DNA of 64,000 nucleotides from Eudromia elegans (taxonomy: Eukaryota > Chordata > Aves > Tinamiformes > Tinamidae): the NCBI GenBank assembly GCA_003342815.1, contig PTEX01000140.1, positions 457,627-521,626 on the forward strand. The letters are read 5' to 3'. The position numbers and the translations under genes were made by a program. Shown here in pieces: positions 38,601-51,640 of this stretch (its first letter is position 1; every line of letters begins with the position of its first letter). The notes beneath the pieces were generated by a model. That model searched no databases and had not been told where the DNA came from. It saw only the letters and a program-made list of their open reading frames with translations.

Positions 38601-41600
38601 CTCACACGCTAGAGCAACTCAAGTTTGCACCCAAACCCCTGCACCCCGAAGACCTGCAGATAATAAGAAAACCCCTGCGACGCTGCAGTGCCAAACACCA
38701 ACAATCTAAATGTATCTTGTAGATTTCTTCCGTGGCTGTAGATTTTCTGAAAACCAACCTTTTGATACATAGGAGAGGTATAAAGCATCCTGAAATAAGT
38801 CTTCCTGGAAACATCCATAATCCACTTCCCCACCTCCTGCTAGATGGCCTCACCTTTCACAGCAGCGTCCCCAATTCTCTCTGCCAGTCTTTTATTTTTT
38901 CTATTTCTCCTTCCCGCAAATATGCCTAAACTGGCTTTTATAACTGTTCACATCTCCTCAGGAGAAATTAAGTGAAAACACATGTGAGTTTTGCCATTTT
39001 CCTTTCTGTCACTGAGATCTAAACAGCGATAGGGAAACCGTCCACAGCATTATCAGAATCACTTGTGTGCAGTTTGGTAAAGTTCATGCACTGGCAAGTA
39101 CTGGAGTTCTTTAACTGCAGAATCGGGAAGTCAGTTTACACCCCTGCCCATTTGCAAGAAAACTCTTTTCAAATCAAAAGAAGTAGAGACATTTTAATCT
39201 TAAGCTAAATTCTACCAGAAGTGGTAAAGCATGTATCTTATTCTTTAAGGTAAAAAATGTGGTCTCTGTTGGGTTTTCTGTTTGTTTGCTTGTTTGTTTT
39301 TGAAATGCTGGTCTTGTTCAACTTCACTCAGAATTTCTCCAAAGAAAACTAAAAGTCTGTAGAACAACTCAAAACTATATAACTACGACAAAAGAATCAA
39401 CTCCCCCATTTTGCTCAACAGCAATATGGATGTTTGGAGATAATATAAGAAGGTCACTTCTGCTGCAATCTGCATAGGATTTAAAACATGTCTGTAATGA
39501 AAACTTATTTAAAATACAGCCTCGGTTAAATAAACAAAGACTGGCCATGACTGCTGTAAGCAGCAGTGTTCAGCTGAGCTCAGTTGTCGCGTATCCAAAG
39601 GTCTTGCTGGATGAATATTCAAACAATGCATTCAGCCTCCTGACCTTGGACTCTGTTAAAGAAAATTCCACGAGACCTCCAAGGTCTGATCCTCTGCGAC
39701 CTCCCTGGGAAGGGAATGTAGAGATTAATGACCTGAAAGAATAATGTGAACAGACAATCCAGAAGAAAAACTAAACCACATTGAAGAGTTGTGAAAAAGG
39801 TAAATAGTCAAAAACAGCAATATAAACTTTGACAGATATCAAAACCACAGTAGGGATAGAGAAGGGTAAGAGAATATAAAATTGTGGTATCAAATGACGG
39901 CACATCTTATGCCAAAGAAAAGCTTTTTTTGAAAGCAGATAAAAAACTCCATTCACATACTGTGAAATTGTGCTGCTGTAGCCAAACTGGGGACCAAACT
40001 ACACTACCAAGCAAGCCCAGAGTCTACAGCACACTCTGCTCAGGAGGGCGTGAGGCTTAATTCATTGTTTATAATCATACAATTATAATCTAGCAGAATG
40101 CAATATTAAAAGGAGTGCTCTTTCATTAGCAGCCAAAAGAACAAACTGCGCAAAGATCTTTCTTAAAGCTAAGATAAGCCTTTGGTTTCTATTTTTGGAT
40201 ATAAGGGCTTACCTTAGCCCTAGACCATGCAAAAGTGGCCAGGGCACTTTTTCCTTTTTTTCAGTCATTGCAGATACCGACATATACACCTGTATATGCA
40301 TAAACACAAACAAATGCACAGGCCCATACATATACTGCCTGTTCAGCAAACTCTATCCTGGGGCTTGCACCTTGTTATACAGACTATTAAGGCACAAAAG
40401 CAAAATGCTGAGCCCCGCAATTCTCCTTACTAGCCAATTTCCATCCCAATTTCTGAAAATTAGCGAGGATGGAGAAAAACAGCGAGCCACCAACACACAG
40501 CTTAGCAAGTAGCTAAAGCTACCTCCCATCATGGAGGGAGGTCGGAATTAACCACCCAGCCGTATTATTCCTTCCTGTTATTTTTTGAGACACAGAGAGA
40601 ACACTAAAAGCACTGAGGGGCAGGGACACCTGAGCACGTAGGCACTACAGGGGCACTGGCCTCAAACAGCTGAGCCCAGGGATGGAGCATGGCAAAATTT
40701 TCACACATCCGGCAAGAGGTAGGGAATGCTGGTCCGAACCCCTTTACCAACGTCTCCCGTCTCAAAACCCACCTCATTCCTGCCATTTCCTCACTAAGCA
40801 CATGCCTGGCTAGGACATGAACACAGGAGGGGTTTACTCAATCACAGATCACGGAGTCTGCCTAGAGCATCACAGCCACATACTGGAAGAGATAGGAGCG
40901 GTCACAACATGTTCTGGAATAACAACCAGGAAAAAAGGGGGAGAGGAGGACAAGGAAAACACACAGAAAGTTACATTTCTTTGCATCTTTTGCATTCTAT
41001 CTTTTCAGTGGAGGAATGGTAGCAAAACACTCTATTTTTTCATTCCAGAAATACACTGTTGATGGCTGAAGCCAAGAAAGAGCAGAAATCAGGAGGACCA
41101 GCTATGACTTGCATCCAAGGATTCTCAGCAATTAAGGGTAACTGAATGACAAGATAGACAACTTCTCAGTGGAATTTACCTATTTCTAAATTGATCTATT
41201 TATCTGCAAATATCTTATTTTCTAAAATTTAAGCTTTGACAAAGTATTAAAAGAATTTGAGTTAATTCAAACAGTTCAAGTCTGCTGATTAAAGCTAAAA
41301 TTGTAGAACAAACTGCTTGCAAACCTGGAGGATGCATCAAAGACAGAAATTAGCTGAAGTGGGGTTTTTTTCAGTTTGAAAAAATAACTAGTTCCTTTAA
41401 AAGCTAAGGAAATTACTGGAAAAATAAAGAATATTTTCTTCTGTTTGAGAAAAGAACTGGTTAATTTAAAAGCTAAATAGATGATTGGAAAATAAATAAA
41501 TAAATAAATAAACTTGAAAGGTTTAATTTTCCCCAACCTACAAAAAATGAAAAGTCAGAAAGGGCTGATATATCTTAGGTCTACAATCTGAAAAAAGTGA

Positions 41601-44600
41601 AACCATGAACAATCTAGTCTGATCTTTAGGTAGTACTACATATAGACAATATTTAGGATTTATCACAAGTTAGTAACTTCCTTAGTTACGGATGCAAAGC
41701 ATGCTTGATTTCGTGAGCTCCCAGCATAGCTAACGTAGCTTGAACTCATGCTAGAGCATTTTCCAGTTCGATTGCATCTGAGAGGAACCCAGTTCTCATG
41801 CTCCAAGATTGCTCCAGGATGCGAGTGAAAGCTCAGTAAGTGGGGATGATGAGAACTGCTACTAAATGTATCCATCTGTTCCAGATTAAAAATGACAATT
41901 TTAATGCACGCATAACGTTGTTGAACTGTCTGATAATGCCCTTAGTTTTAGCAACAAAACATGGTTTCACAGACATTTCAGTGCTTCTTATACACGCAAT
42001 GTAGTGTTACTTAAACAATCCTATAGCATTAGTTTTCTGTTTTTTGAACTAAATTCCAAGACATCACCACAAGTAAAATATAACCACAAGCTAAACAAAC
42101 ATATCATTCACCATTTTCTAACATAAATAAACTGTATACAGTTTGTTAGCCTAACTAGCAAAAGAAGTACCAAATTAAGGAAAACATTATACCGCCATTG
42201 ACACGCAGTGCATGAAGTAACTATCAATAAATATCAGTCGTGCAAGGAAAATAACTATGAAACATAACCAAAAAAAAGTTTTAAATTTAAAGTTTAGACA
42301 AGTTCCTTCCTTACTAACTAATCTCACATTTACAATTAGTGATTAACATCACTTCAGCTAACTAGACTGAGCTGCAAACCCAAAAATGATTTAAAAGATT
42401 GGTCATAAAAATATGATCAAAAATATTTTAATACCAAGCAGACAAGAAGCACAGGCGCTATAAGTCACATATGGCTCAAACACAACAGCCTTAGTACCTG
42501 GAAAATACGCTCCCCAAAATAAACTTCTAGCCTTCCAGCACACTCAGAACATCAGTGGACAAAACAATGGAAGAGTAGCCTAAGTTCCTTCCAGTTTACT
42601 CTTACTGAAATTACGCTACTCACACCGACATCTGTATTTTCCAGGCAAATTATACCTCTTTGGTGACAACCCTAGCAATCCCTTATCTTCTTCTTGGCCT
42701 ATCTCTGTAGGCCAATTAGGGACCACAAGAAAACTGAAGACAGGGACTAGGACTGTATGCCCCAAAACAGCCTTGGAAGCAGGAAGCATTCTGAACCATT
42801 TCAACGGAGCAGGAGTCAGTAATTTGAATCAGACCAGAAGCAAGGTATGAAGAAACTGAATGGAGACTGAAAGCATTTCTAGATTAAAACTAAGTGTAAG
42901 TGTCTTGGCATTACGAGGGCAACATTCAGAGATTCTACTGAAGTGGATGGAAATTTAATTATTGCTTTTGCAACTCACTATTAACAAAGCCAAAAACCAA
43001 AAAAAGTAAATGTAAAAAAACACTCCACTTTTTCAGACATGTATAGAAATATAACAACATAACTGCTATTTCTTCAACAGTCCCAGAACCCTTGCACTTG
43101 GTTTGACTGGCTAAACCAGACCAACATTAAGAGCACTGTCTTTCAGTCTGAGCATTCTGCAGTTTAGAACTGCAATCCTAAATGACAGAATACGTAAAAA
43201 GAATGCAAAACTTGCAGAGATAACTACTCAAAATTCGGAAACTTTTTATGATATAGTTGGATCTTTGATTCTAAATTCAAGTAGAAAACTGCCAACAATT
43301 ACGTGATCACCCAGAACTCTCTAGGAAGCTGCTCTGTGCATTTTTTTCTATAACTTTGCACATACTAATGTGGCATATTGTGTTACAGGTCCAAACAATA
43401 GATATACAATTATATGAAAAGCACCTCTGAAAGTTGCATAATAAAACCACCGAAAAAGCACTTTAACAAATAAATAGTCAACAGACAAAATCCATCTACA
43501 TCTTCAGCTAATTTTGCTTCTTCACTGACAGACTTAGGAGCAACTGGGTCTAGATGTTTTTTCACTCCACAGAGCAGCAGGCCCTGGTTTTGCCCCAGAG
43601 CTGTTCCTCCAGCTCCCTGGTACCTTCACTTCTGCATGAGGGGAGGAGAGTTAGGCACGAGGGAAAGAAGATTCAGTGTGGTCTGAGTCATTTCATTATC
43701 TTGGTATCAGGTCCCCAGCAAAGCGATGTCCATGGATCACCTCTTAGGTCTAGACATGCCACGTATACGTCTCAATCTGCTGATGCATTCACAGAGCCGT
43801 GGTTTGTCCTCAAAGATGAGTGAACTGTGCCCAAACTACAGGGTGGGAAGATCTGAAGCTAATTTACCAAACACAAGAAGGACGTTGGAGGAAAACGCTA
43901 TACACTAGAACATCCTCAGATGTGAGGCCAATAATGAGTCTTTATTCTTGTCCAGTTTTCACACATACCATTCTGCCTGCCAAAGCCAAATGTGGGAAAC
44001 ATTTTGTCCTTCATTTGGAACATACACAAATTATTCACGCACGGAACTACATGGGAACATATGTATATGCAAGAAGTATATTCACAGAATTATATGGAGG
44101 TAGGTTTGGGGTTTTTTTAATCTTTTCATCTACATATTTTTTATGATGTCAACATTACATGCAAATTAAATCATGTTTACACTGAAAAAAATCAAGATGA
44201 TGTCCCTCAACTCAAGGGACACTTCAAAACATATAGTCCGTGTAGAGCAGATTAAATAGCAACCATATAAATTGCCCACCACTCAGAGACAAAATCTCGT
44301 GAAACGGTGTCATTCCACAGCTTCTCAGTGTGCTTTGTCCAAGAACAGATTTCCCTATTGACCTGTTCTGTCATTCTGGATACATACAAAAACAGACCCT
44401 TTCTTTCACTAAAATCAATTTTATCTATTTTTTATCCGCAGCAGATGACAGATTACGATACTGCTTTTTTGTATAAGAACACAATAATTTAATATCCTTT
44501 TGAATGCTACGTCTATCACAAATGGCATCAATAGTCAGCTTCTAAGATGTGGTAGGACATTTAAGTAAAGAAATTTTATTCTCCATATAAAGATACTTTA

Positions 44601-44650
44601 TCAGGAATCCTACGTCATAACTGCATTCACCTCTTTATTTACTGTTTGCC
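38601..44650. other. Intronic sequence without recognisable features
   Basis: AT-rich unique-looking DNA with an AAAT microsatellite at 41490-41513. Frames such as 40195-40512 and 43554-44146 (+) have no known match. No interspersed repeat recognised. Confidence 0.5.
41490..41513 (+). repeat. (AAAT)n microsatellite
   Basis: Six AAAT units in a row. Confidence 0.9.
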
Positions 44651-44666
44651 AAAAAAAAAAAAAAAA
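44651..44666 (+). repeat. Poly-A tract (A16)
   Basis: Sixteen A bases after GCC, followed by GGGTAAC. No retroelement body recognised upstream. Confidence 0.9.
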
Positions 44667-44738
44667 GGGTAACAAAATCAACAACAGTCATACACATCTT
44701 GCATTTCTTATTCAATACATTAAAATTTTTATAGGAAC

Positions 44739-44770
44739 AAGATTTCTAAATGAAAAAGATTTCTAAATGA
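44739..44770 (+). repeat. Tandem duplication of AAGATTTCTAAATGA
   Basis: The 15-mer occurs at 44739-44753 and again at 44756-44770 (period 17). Confidence 0.92.
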
Positions 44771-47700
44771 ATGATGTTTGTTCCTCTCAGAATATGAATA
44801 TTTCTATGTTGATCTGTCTAATCTGCAAGGTATGGGAAACATCTAAACATCAAAGAGGAATGAAGTGAAATAAGTCTCATGGTTAATTTACGAATACAGC
44901 ACATGTAGGAAGTCTGGAAGGCAGCAGATCATGCCTCACACAAATGATTATCAAAAGAATCATATCGGGGAATACTGGAATGACATGGTGTTACGTATGG
45001 AAGTAAAACACAGCAGTGATTGATATGATAGCTTTAAAAATATTCAAAACAAACATTTTTTTTTCCAAAACATTTTTAAAGAAATACAGTAAAAATAAAA
45101 CAGTGTCAAGCAAACACAAATCAGGTCCTTATCTCACCGCCACAGTTGACACAATTACAGCTTCCCAGCAGGTGTTCTTGTTAGATTAGGCATAGTAAGA
45201 TCTAATAAACACAGTTCTCCCAACCGTGGGAAGGCATACTGACTGAAAAAACAAACCCCAATCACACGTAGAAATAAATATAGTGAAGTGGAGACTGCAA
45301 CAGAGTCCTGACTGCTAACACTATAGTATAAACTTTTTTGATTTGAATGTTAGTTTTCATTTTATTAAAATAAACATATGTATTAAAAATGAACCACTTG
45401 TTGATATCCTTACCAATGAAAAACTGTATGGTTTCAGTCCAAAAATAGGAACCAGAATACCTTCTACTATTTCAACATAAAAGACTTATTTCCTTCACGG
45501 GCAGTACATGACCAGCCCTGCTTTTAAGGCTAACTCATTTGTGACCTTTTCCTGTTAGGAAGAGCACCGTATTTACACATCTGTTGAAATACCACACCAC
45601 CTGCAAAGTAATATTTAATTGATTCCATAAGATGTTAGGACATATTTTAAATAAGACCACCACTGATATAGAACCTATGCCAACTAAAATCAGCATGCTA
45701 CTTGTTAAGCATCATGTTAATCATCCAGACTAGTCTCTCCAGTTTAAATAAATATCAGGGTTTTTTTTATTTCATAGCTAGAAATACTTCTCTTACAGAT
45801 TAGTACCTTACATTTTTGCAGAACAATCAAAGTACTTGACAGTCTAGAATACTATAGAAAGATAAAAGCGCTATAAATATCATTAACTAGGCATAATAGT
45901 GGCTCTTTCATACTAAACTTATGAACAGACTTTGAGATTTCTTCCCAGGATCACAATTCAACAGAAACTTGAAATACATGCATTTAAAGGTAGTTGATTA
46001 TACTCCTTTAAATACAAACTCTTATTTTTAAGCAGTTTTTAAAAAGTTTAAAAAGTTTCATCACTAATTAAGATAAAATACATGTTTCTGTGAATTCAAA
46101 CATTCAACTCGATAACTGTCATTTAAGATATGTGAAAGATTTAAAACCTTACAAGAAAAGTAGCTACTAAAGAATATATCTCTTCTTAGCCTGTTTATGG
46201 GATCTCACGGATTTGAGAGAAAAGAGTAAAAAGTAAATTTATGTCCATTATAGAATTATATGTATAGACCTACACATTCTCATTTCTCTAACTTCAACAA
46301 TTACAGATGTCCAGAAAGTCATCATTGTTGGTCTTCTACGAAATAAGGTATTTTAGAAGCAAAGCTCAGGCATCTCCTCCCAGCTGGTCACTTGATTTTA
46401 ACACGGTGCAAAGCACACCGTGACAAGTCATCTGGGCAGAGAAAAGAGGTGCAGCAGCAGCATCCTGGGTACCTTGCTTACCCCAGCCTCCCTGCTAAGG
46501 ACAACGTGGTGTATGTGAGCACAAGTATGGGGCTACCTCAACAGTGCCACCAACACCTCAAAGCAATCCTATGAGTGGTAAGCTTGGGAGTCCAGAACTG
46601 CCCCTGTGAACTGGCAGAATGGAGTGGGAGAGATTTCTGTGCATTCGCCTCCAACATAACTCATTTACTGTTGTCAGGGTAGGCACTTGATCCTTTGTGC
46701 TGTCCTTTATGAGACATTTGCTCAGGTAAAGGTAAATCATTAGATCCCTCTTGGTAATAGCTAACTACCAGGGCAAGGACTTCACTGAGAGCCATCTGTA
46801 CTGCAGCAAGGCTGAAATGTTGAACTTGGAATCAGAAGTTGACTCGAGCTTCATACAAATGTCTAATCAAAGCACAGAAATAAGCATTTTCCAAGGAAGA
46901 AATACAAATTAATTCATCTTCTCAAGACCATCCTGAACCTGTATTTCAAAGACCTCTGTCCTCTTAAATGGAGATTGGTCTTCAGCTTCTGGTGATTTTG
47001 TTGGGTTTTTTTTCCTTACTCTTTTTTTTTTCCCAGTACTAAGAAGTAACTACCATAAAAACAATTTTTACTGAAACATGTTTGCCTCCTTAAATTCTCA
47101 TAGAAAGAAATCCTAGATTGGTAATGAAGATAATTCAGGACAGCATCAGGATCAAGAATAAAGTCCAGCAACATCCTTGTTGGAGGTTAATAACAATCAT
47201 ACAAGGCGGAAGCTTGACAGTCTGTCCCCCCAAAAAGTATTGAAGCAAAAACTTGAAGACATTCATCCAAAAGAAAGATATTTTCACACTTCTGGGGTGC
47301 ATCTCTCCTCCTCAGCCGGCTGAGAAGAAGATCAAAGCTGTGCCCTTGTCTCTGCCCTGCAGGCTGCTGCTGTCCAGTGCTGGCTATGGGCAGAAATGGT
47401 ACTGCAGGTAGTGAAGCTCTCCAGAGCACTGCATAGGATCGGAGGTTAGTTTCTCTTCACACAGAGAAATTATAAAGAAGCTATTTAGAGAAGAGATGTA
47501 CAATTAATGCAAACCTCTAGTCCTGCTGAGAGTAACAGTTCAGTAATAGCAAAGCAGCCACAACAAAAAGACAAAAAACCTCCGATTTGCAGATGTAAAA
47601 ATATTGCAAGAGGTTTAAAACAACTGCTACATATAAACAACTATATATACTACATATGTATAAATAGATAATGGAAGTCCATCGTTTTCCTGTGTACTTT

Positions 47701-49723
47701 TTGTTAAAGAACAACCTCAAGCTCGGTGTTTTCAGATAATATTACAGAGTAAAGTTTCAAGGCGAACATGTGTAAGCACCTGTTAGGTAAGTGTTAATAA
47801 TTCACAGCAAAATGTCAAATCTCCAGTAAGACATTTGGTGCACAAAGAAAACATTGTAAAAGGTACTTGGAATAAACTGAACAACTTCCAAACAAAAGAA
47901 ATTAGACAGTGAGCCTATTGGTAACATCCATGACTTTCCTTTTGCTGCTCTTAAGACCTGGTGTTTCTGCCTAGAGCTTATACTTCTCCTATGCTTAAAA
48001 CCATACACAAAACCTTCCTTTTTGATGGCGATGTGTCTGCCAGACTGGGTACAAACAGTGCTCACTGAGATCAAGAAAGACGACTGTGAGACACATCTCA
48101 GGGAGGAGAGTAAAAATCCTACAGGAAAAAGAGTTGTCAGGAAGCCAGACTGTTTCCAGTTGGGAGAGAAGACAGACAGGGCTATGAGTTATCAATACCG
48201 GGACAATAGCTGAGTTTATTTTTATGCTTAATTTATGGGTGATCTCTTTTGTAAAGGATGCCCATGTGACATGCATCCCACCATGTGATAAACATGATCC
48301 AATAGTCTAGTGCAGTTTAACAAACGCTATTGAAACAGACTTAGATATTGCAGAGACACGAATAGACTCGTACTGAAATTCATTCACCTTTCATTTATTA
48401 CTACCGATCCCTAGTATCTGGCAGCCTCTGCTCAAGAGATTACTAGATTTTCTTAGATGTATTAGCCTGGGTGCAGCGCTGCAGAACAACAGCTGCACTA
48501 CTTCTGGACCCAGGTGGATGCAATGTAGCAGCTCTGCACCCTGTTGCCTTCCCAGCTTACACCACGCTCCGCTCTGCTTCTCACCATGCCTTCTAAGAGG
48601 CAGAGAAAATCTGATACCTCTGGTGGAAAGGGAACAGGACAAAGGCCACCACAACGCAGTTTTCCTCTTTTCCTCCTGTGCAAGACCTGCCATATGCAGG
48701 TTTTCCAGTACAAAACCCATCTAGAAACCTGATGCAGACCTTTAGCTGTGGCATTCTTTTTTCTTGGCCTTTCCAAAGCTCCACTGACATTTATCCAGGA
48801 TGCTGCTGAAAAGACTACTTGGCTTTGAGGATGTCACTTTTTCTAAGCAGCCTTTTATTCAATCTTAGTCTCTATCAAATGCTGAAGACATGCCTGCCTT
48901 TAATTTGTCCCATTCCTCCTCAGTTCCTGTCTACACCACATCAAGTCTTTTTTACTCACTTACGTGCTCTGGAAACTTCGCTCTTTCTCCCTCATTAATC
49001 TTCATTCTTGGGAGATATTCTGCACAGATATCATTAACTCATAATTCCAGTGTGTTAAGGCTCTCCAAATCTTAGCAAGGGCACTAGTATGCCCAGACTA
49101 CCACCAAGTCCCATAACGGTGCCCGCAAGGTTCCTAACGCGCCCATGCCTATCTATTGTCTCTTCTGTAAAATTCAAGGGTGTGAGGTGGATTATTGTGC
49201 TTATATGCCACCTTGAACAGTGATATCCTACTCTGTAAATAAGGTACTAAAGCACCACAGTAATGTAAAAATCATATTTACAGTGGAAAGCCATCACAGA
49301 TTCAGAGGTCCTCACACAAACGCCCTGGACTCTGTAATGGGTTTCATGCTGATGATGCCCATTTCTATCCTTCAACCCAATACAGTCAGGGAGGACTCTC
49401 ACACACTCTTGTCACTCAGCTTTACCTGTTCACCCTGTCTCTAATTTGGACATAATCCTAGTTTAAACCAGTTGTTTAACAACTAAATATAATTTATGTA
49501 GGCTGTATAACTTCCAGAAATAACTAATGCTGCATTTTGCTCCCGCTCATGGAAACACAGAGCAGCACACCCCAGATCACATCCACTGCCATGACACCCT
49601 CCTCAGGCACAGGCACCAAGACCCAGTCCTCACAACAGACACTTCTCTTACTGCTATCACCAAAAGATATTCTAAGAAGCACGAAAAATATGCATACTGT
49701 AAATAAATAAATAAAAGGTTTTT
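44771..49723. other. Intronic sequence without recognisable features
   Basis: The left part, to about 46350, is strongly AT-rich. The rest is mixed, with a mildly GC-rich patch at 48470-48720 that opens frames on both strands. No convincing gene or mobile element. Confidence 0.5.
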
Positions 49724-49800
49724 CAGAGGTGGAGGTAGGCCATAATAAAAGTTCTTGCCCGTAAAAGTTCTTGCAGAGATGGATGTAGCCATAATAAAGG
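49724..49800 (+). repeat. Nested local duplication, period about 50 and 16
   Basis: CAGAGGTGGAGGTAGGCCAT at 49724 is repeated at 49774 with three changes (CAGAGATGGATGTA-GCCAT), both running into AATAAA. Inside the first copy AAAAGTTCTTGC also recurs with period 16 (49747 and 49763). Two slippage or duplication events appear superimposed. Confidence 0.9.
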
Positions 49801-50829
49801 GGCAATAAGTTTCTTACTCCTGGTAGTAAAACGCGCAGCTGGTCTTTTTCTTTGGTGAATAAATTCATTTCTCTCTCAATGGTCTTGAGCACTGCCTCAA
49901 TTCTTTTGGTTCAAATATTTCCTAAAAAGCTGGGAACAACAAAACCAGAAACAGAGTATTTCCAGAGTTACACTAAGACAAAGCATGGGGAAAAAAAAAT
50001 TAAAAGAATATTTCTTCATTTCTTCCAAATTCAGCATATTAGATTCTTTTTTACACATTGATCTTGCGCCAGTTGAGCAAAGAATACATAAATCATGCTG
50101 AAGTAAAGGCAAAAGCCCTTCAGTTCTCTGGAGGCAAGTGACCTCCAACTATTTGATCTCGGAACAGTTCGCATGCCTTCTTGTTGTGAAAGTTGCTCAG
50201 TAAAAGGCATCTGGTGGGGCTTGGTAATGACACCTAACGCCATCTGAATTATGCACTGCCGTCACTGATGTGGTGGCATATGCAACAGTGCAGTTACCAT
50301 GTCGGAATATAAAGCAATATTCCATTAGTTTACAGTGCTGAGAACTCAAACACATGTCCAAGGAGCCTCAGTTTTACCACTACGAACAGTATCCACTCTC
50401 TTTCGGAGTATCTTTCTTGCAGAGACATGTTTCCTGGTAGAAGGAAGAAAGGGACAGACAAAAAAATCTTGACTTATTACTGGGAGATGTACATTGCTAA
50501 GAAAGGGTATATTTTAGGTTCTTTTTTTCTGTTTTTTTTTCTGCCTATAAATTCAGGAACATATCCACACATATCCACATAAATAGAAATTACATGCACG
50601 TAACATGCAATTTTTTGGAGTTTGGACTTGCTAAATGGTTAAATTAACATTTTTACACCTGGCAATGCTTCCCAGAAAGGAAAGATCCCAGAACACAAAA
50701 CATTTCCCACCCAGAGTATGGGGTTCAATATTGTTTGCACATTCAGAAAGATATACATATTACATATGTATATATAATATATATATACAGAAGGCAAAGC
50801 ATCTTGTCACACAAATTAACTAACTCCCC
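49801..50829. other. Intronic sequence without recognisable features
   Basis: AT-rich DNA with a TA-rich stretch at 50748-50790; nothing else recognised. Confidence 0.5.
50748..50790. repeat. TA-rich microsatellite
   Basis: ATACATATTACATATGTATA followed by TATAATATATATATACAG-type sequence. Confidence 0.8.
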
Positions 50830-51640
50830 TGCAGTTCATCAGACGAGCCATCCCCAAACACCTCTGCTCTGACTCCCCCTGTCAGCTCTTTGCCTTCCTC
50901 GCGTCAGCCACAGCCAGCCCAGCTCCCCCGAGCTCCAACACCTCACGGCTGCTGTGGTTATGCAGAGATGTTACCCCAAATTCCCCCCTCGGGGCTTCAG
51001 CTCCAGGCTGACTTGTGAAGCCACGACTTGGTGCACAGAACAGTCTTTGATAACAAACGCAAGGGCCGGGGAGCAGCAAGGGCCAGGGAGCAGGCAGGTT
51101 GGGAGCAGAGGGGTCACAAGGGTGAGCAAGACCTTCTCCTGCACCACACAAGCAAGGGAGGCCCTGGGGTGGTGGCCGGGTCCAACCAAGAGCCCATGAT
51201 CATGAGGCAGTATCACAGTGAGGAAGCTGGTTTAACATCAGGCCAGGATCAGGTCCTGGCATGCCCACGTTGGGCTGCAGTGATGAGGCAAGGATGAGGT
51301 CAGGCCCGGAAATCAGCCCGTGGGTTGGGGTCTGGATGAGACCACTAGCCCCAGCCCCAGCCTCACTTTATCCACAAGGCAGGCCAAACCCCTCCTCACT
51401 CCTCCTTAGTGCTGCTCCAAGGAATATAGCATGCCAAAGGCACTTTGCTCTTTGCTTTCAGCCTCCTCCAGGCCCTCCGTAGCACCCCACACCACTACCA
51501 GTCAAGAGAACTCTTCCACGTTGTCCTTGGGAAGATCCCAACTAGTGGTTCCCTCCTCAGCATGGATCTATTCACCCCAGATGTTGGCAACCCCATTCCC
51601 TCAAACCCCTTCACTTCCAGTCCATCTGTCTGAGTTAGGT
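50830..51640. other. GC-rich intronic segment
   Basis: GC-rich but not especially CpG-dense, with CAAGGGCCGGGGAGCAGCAA and GGCCAGGGAGCAGGCAGG internal near-repeats around 51060-51110. Overlapping frames on both strands (50882-51216 and 51261-51697) match nothing I recognise. This could be an old unclassified repeat or unique DNA. Confidence 0.45.
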
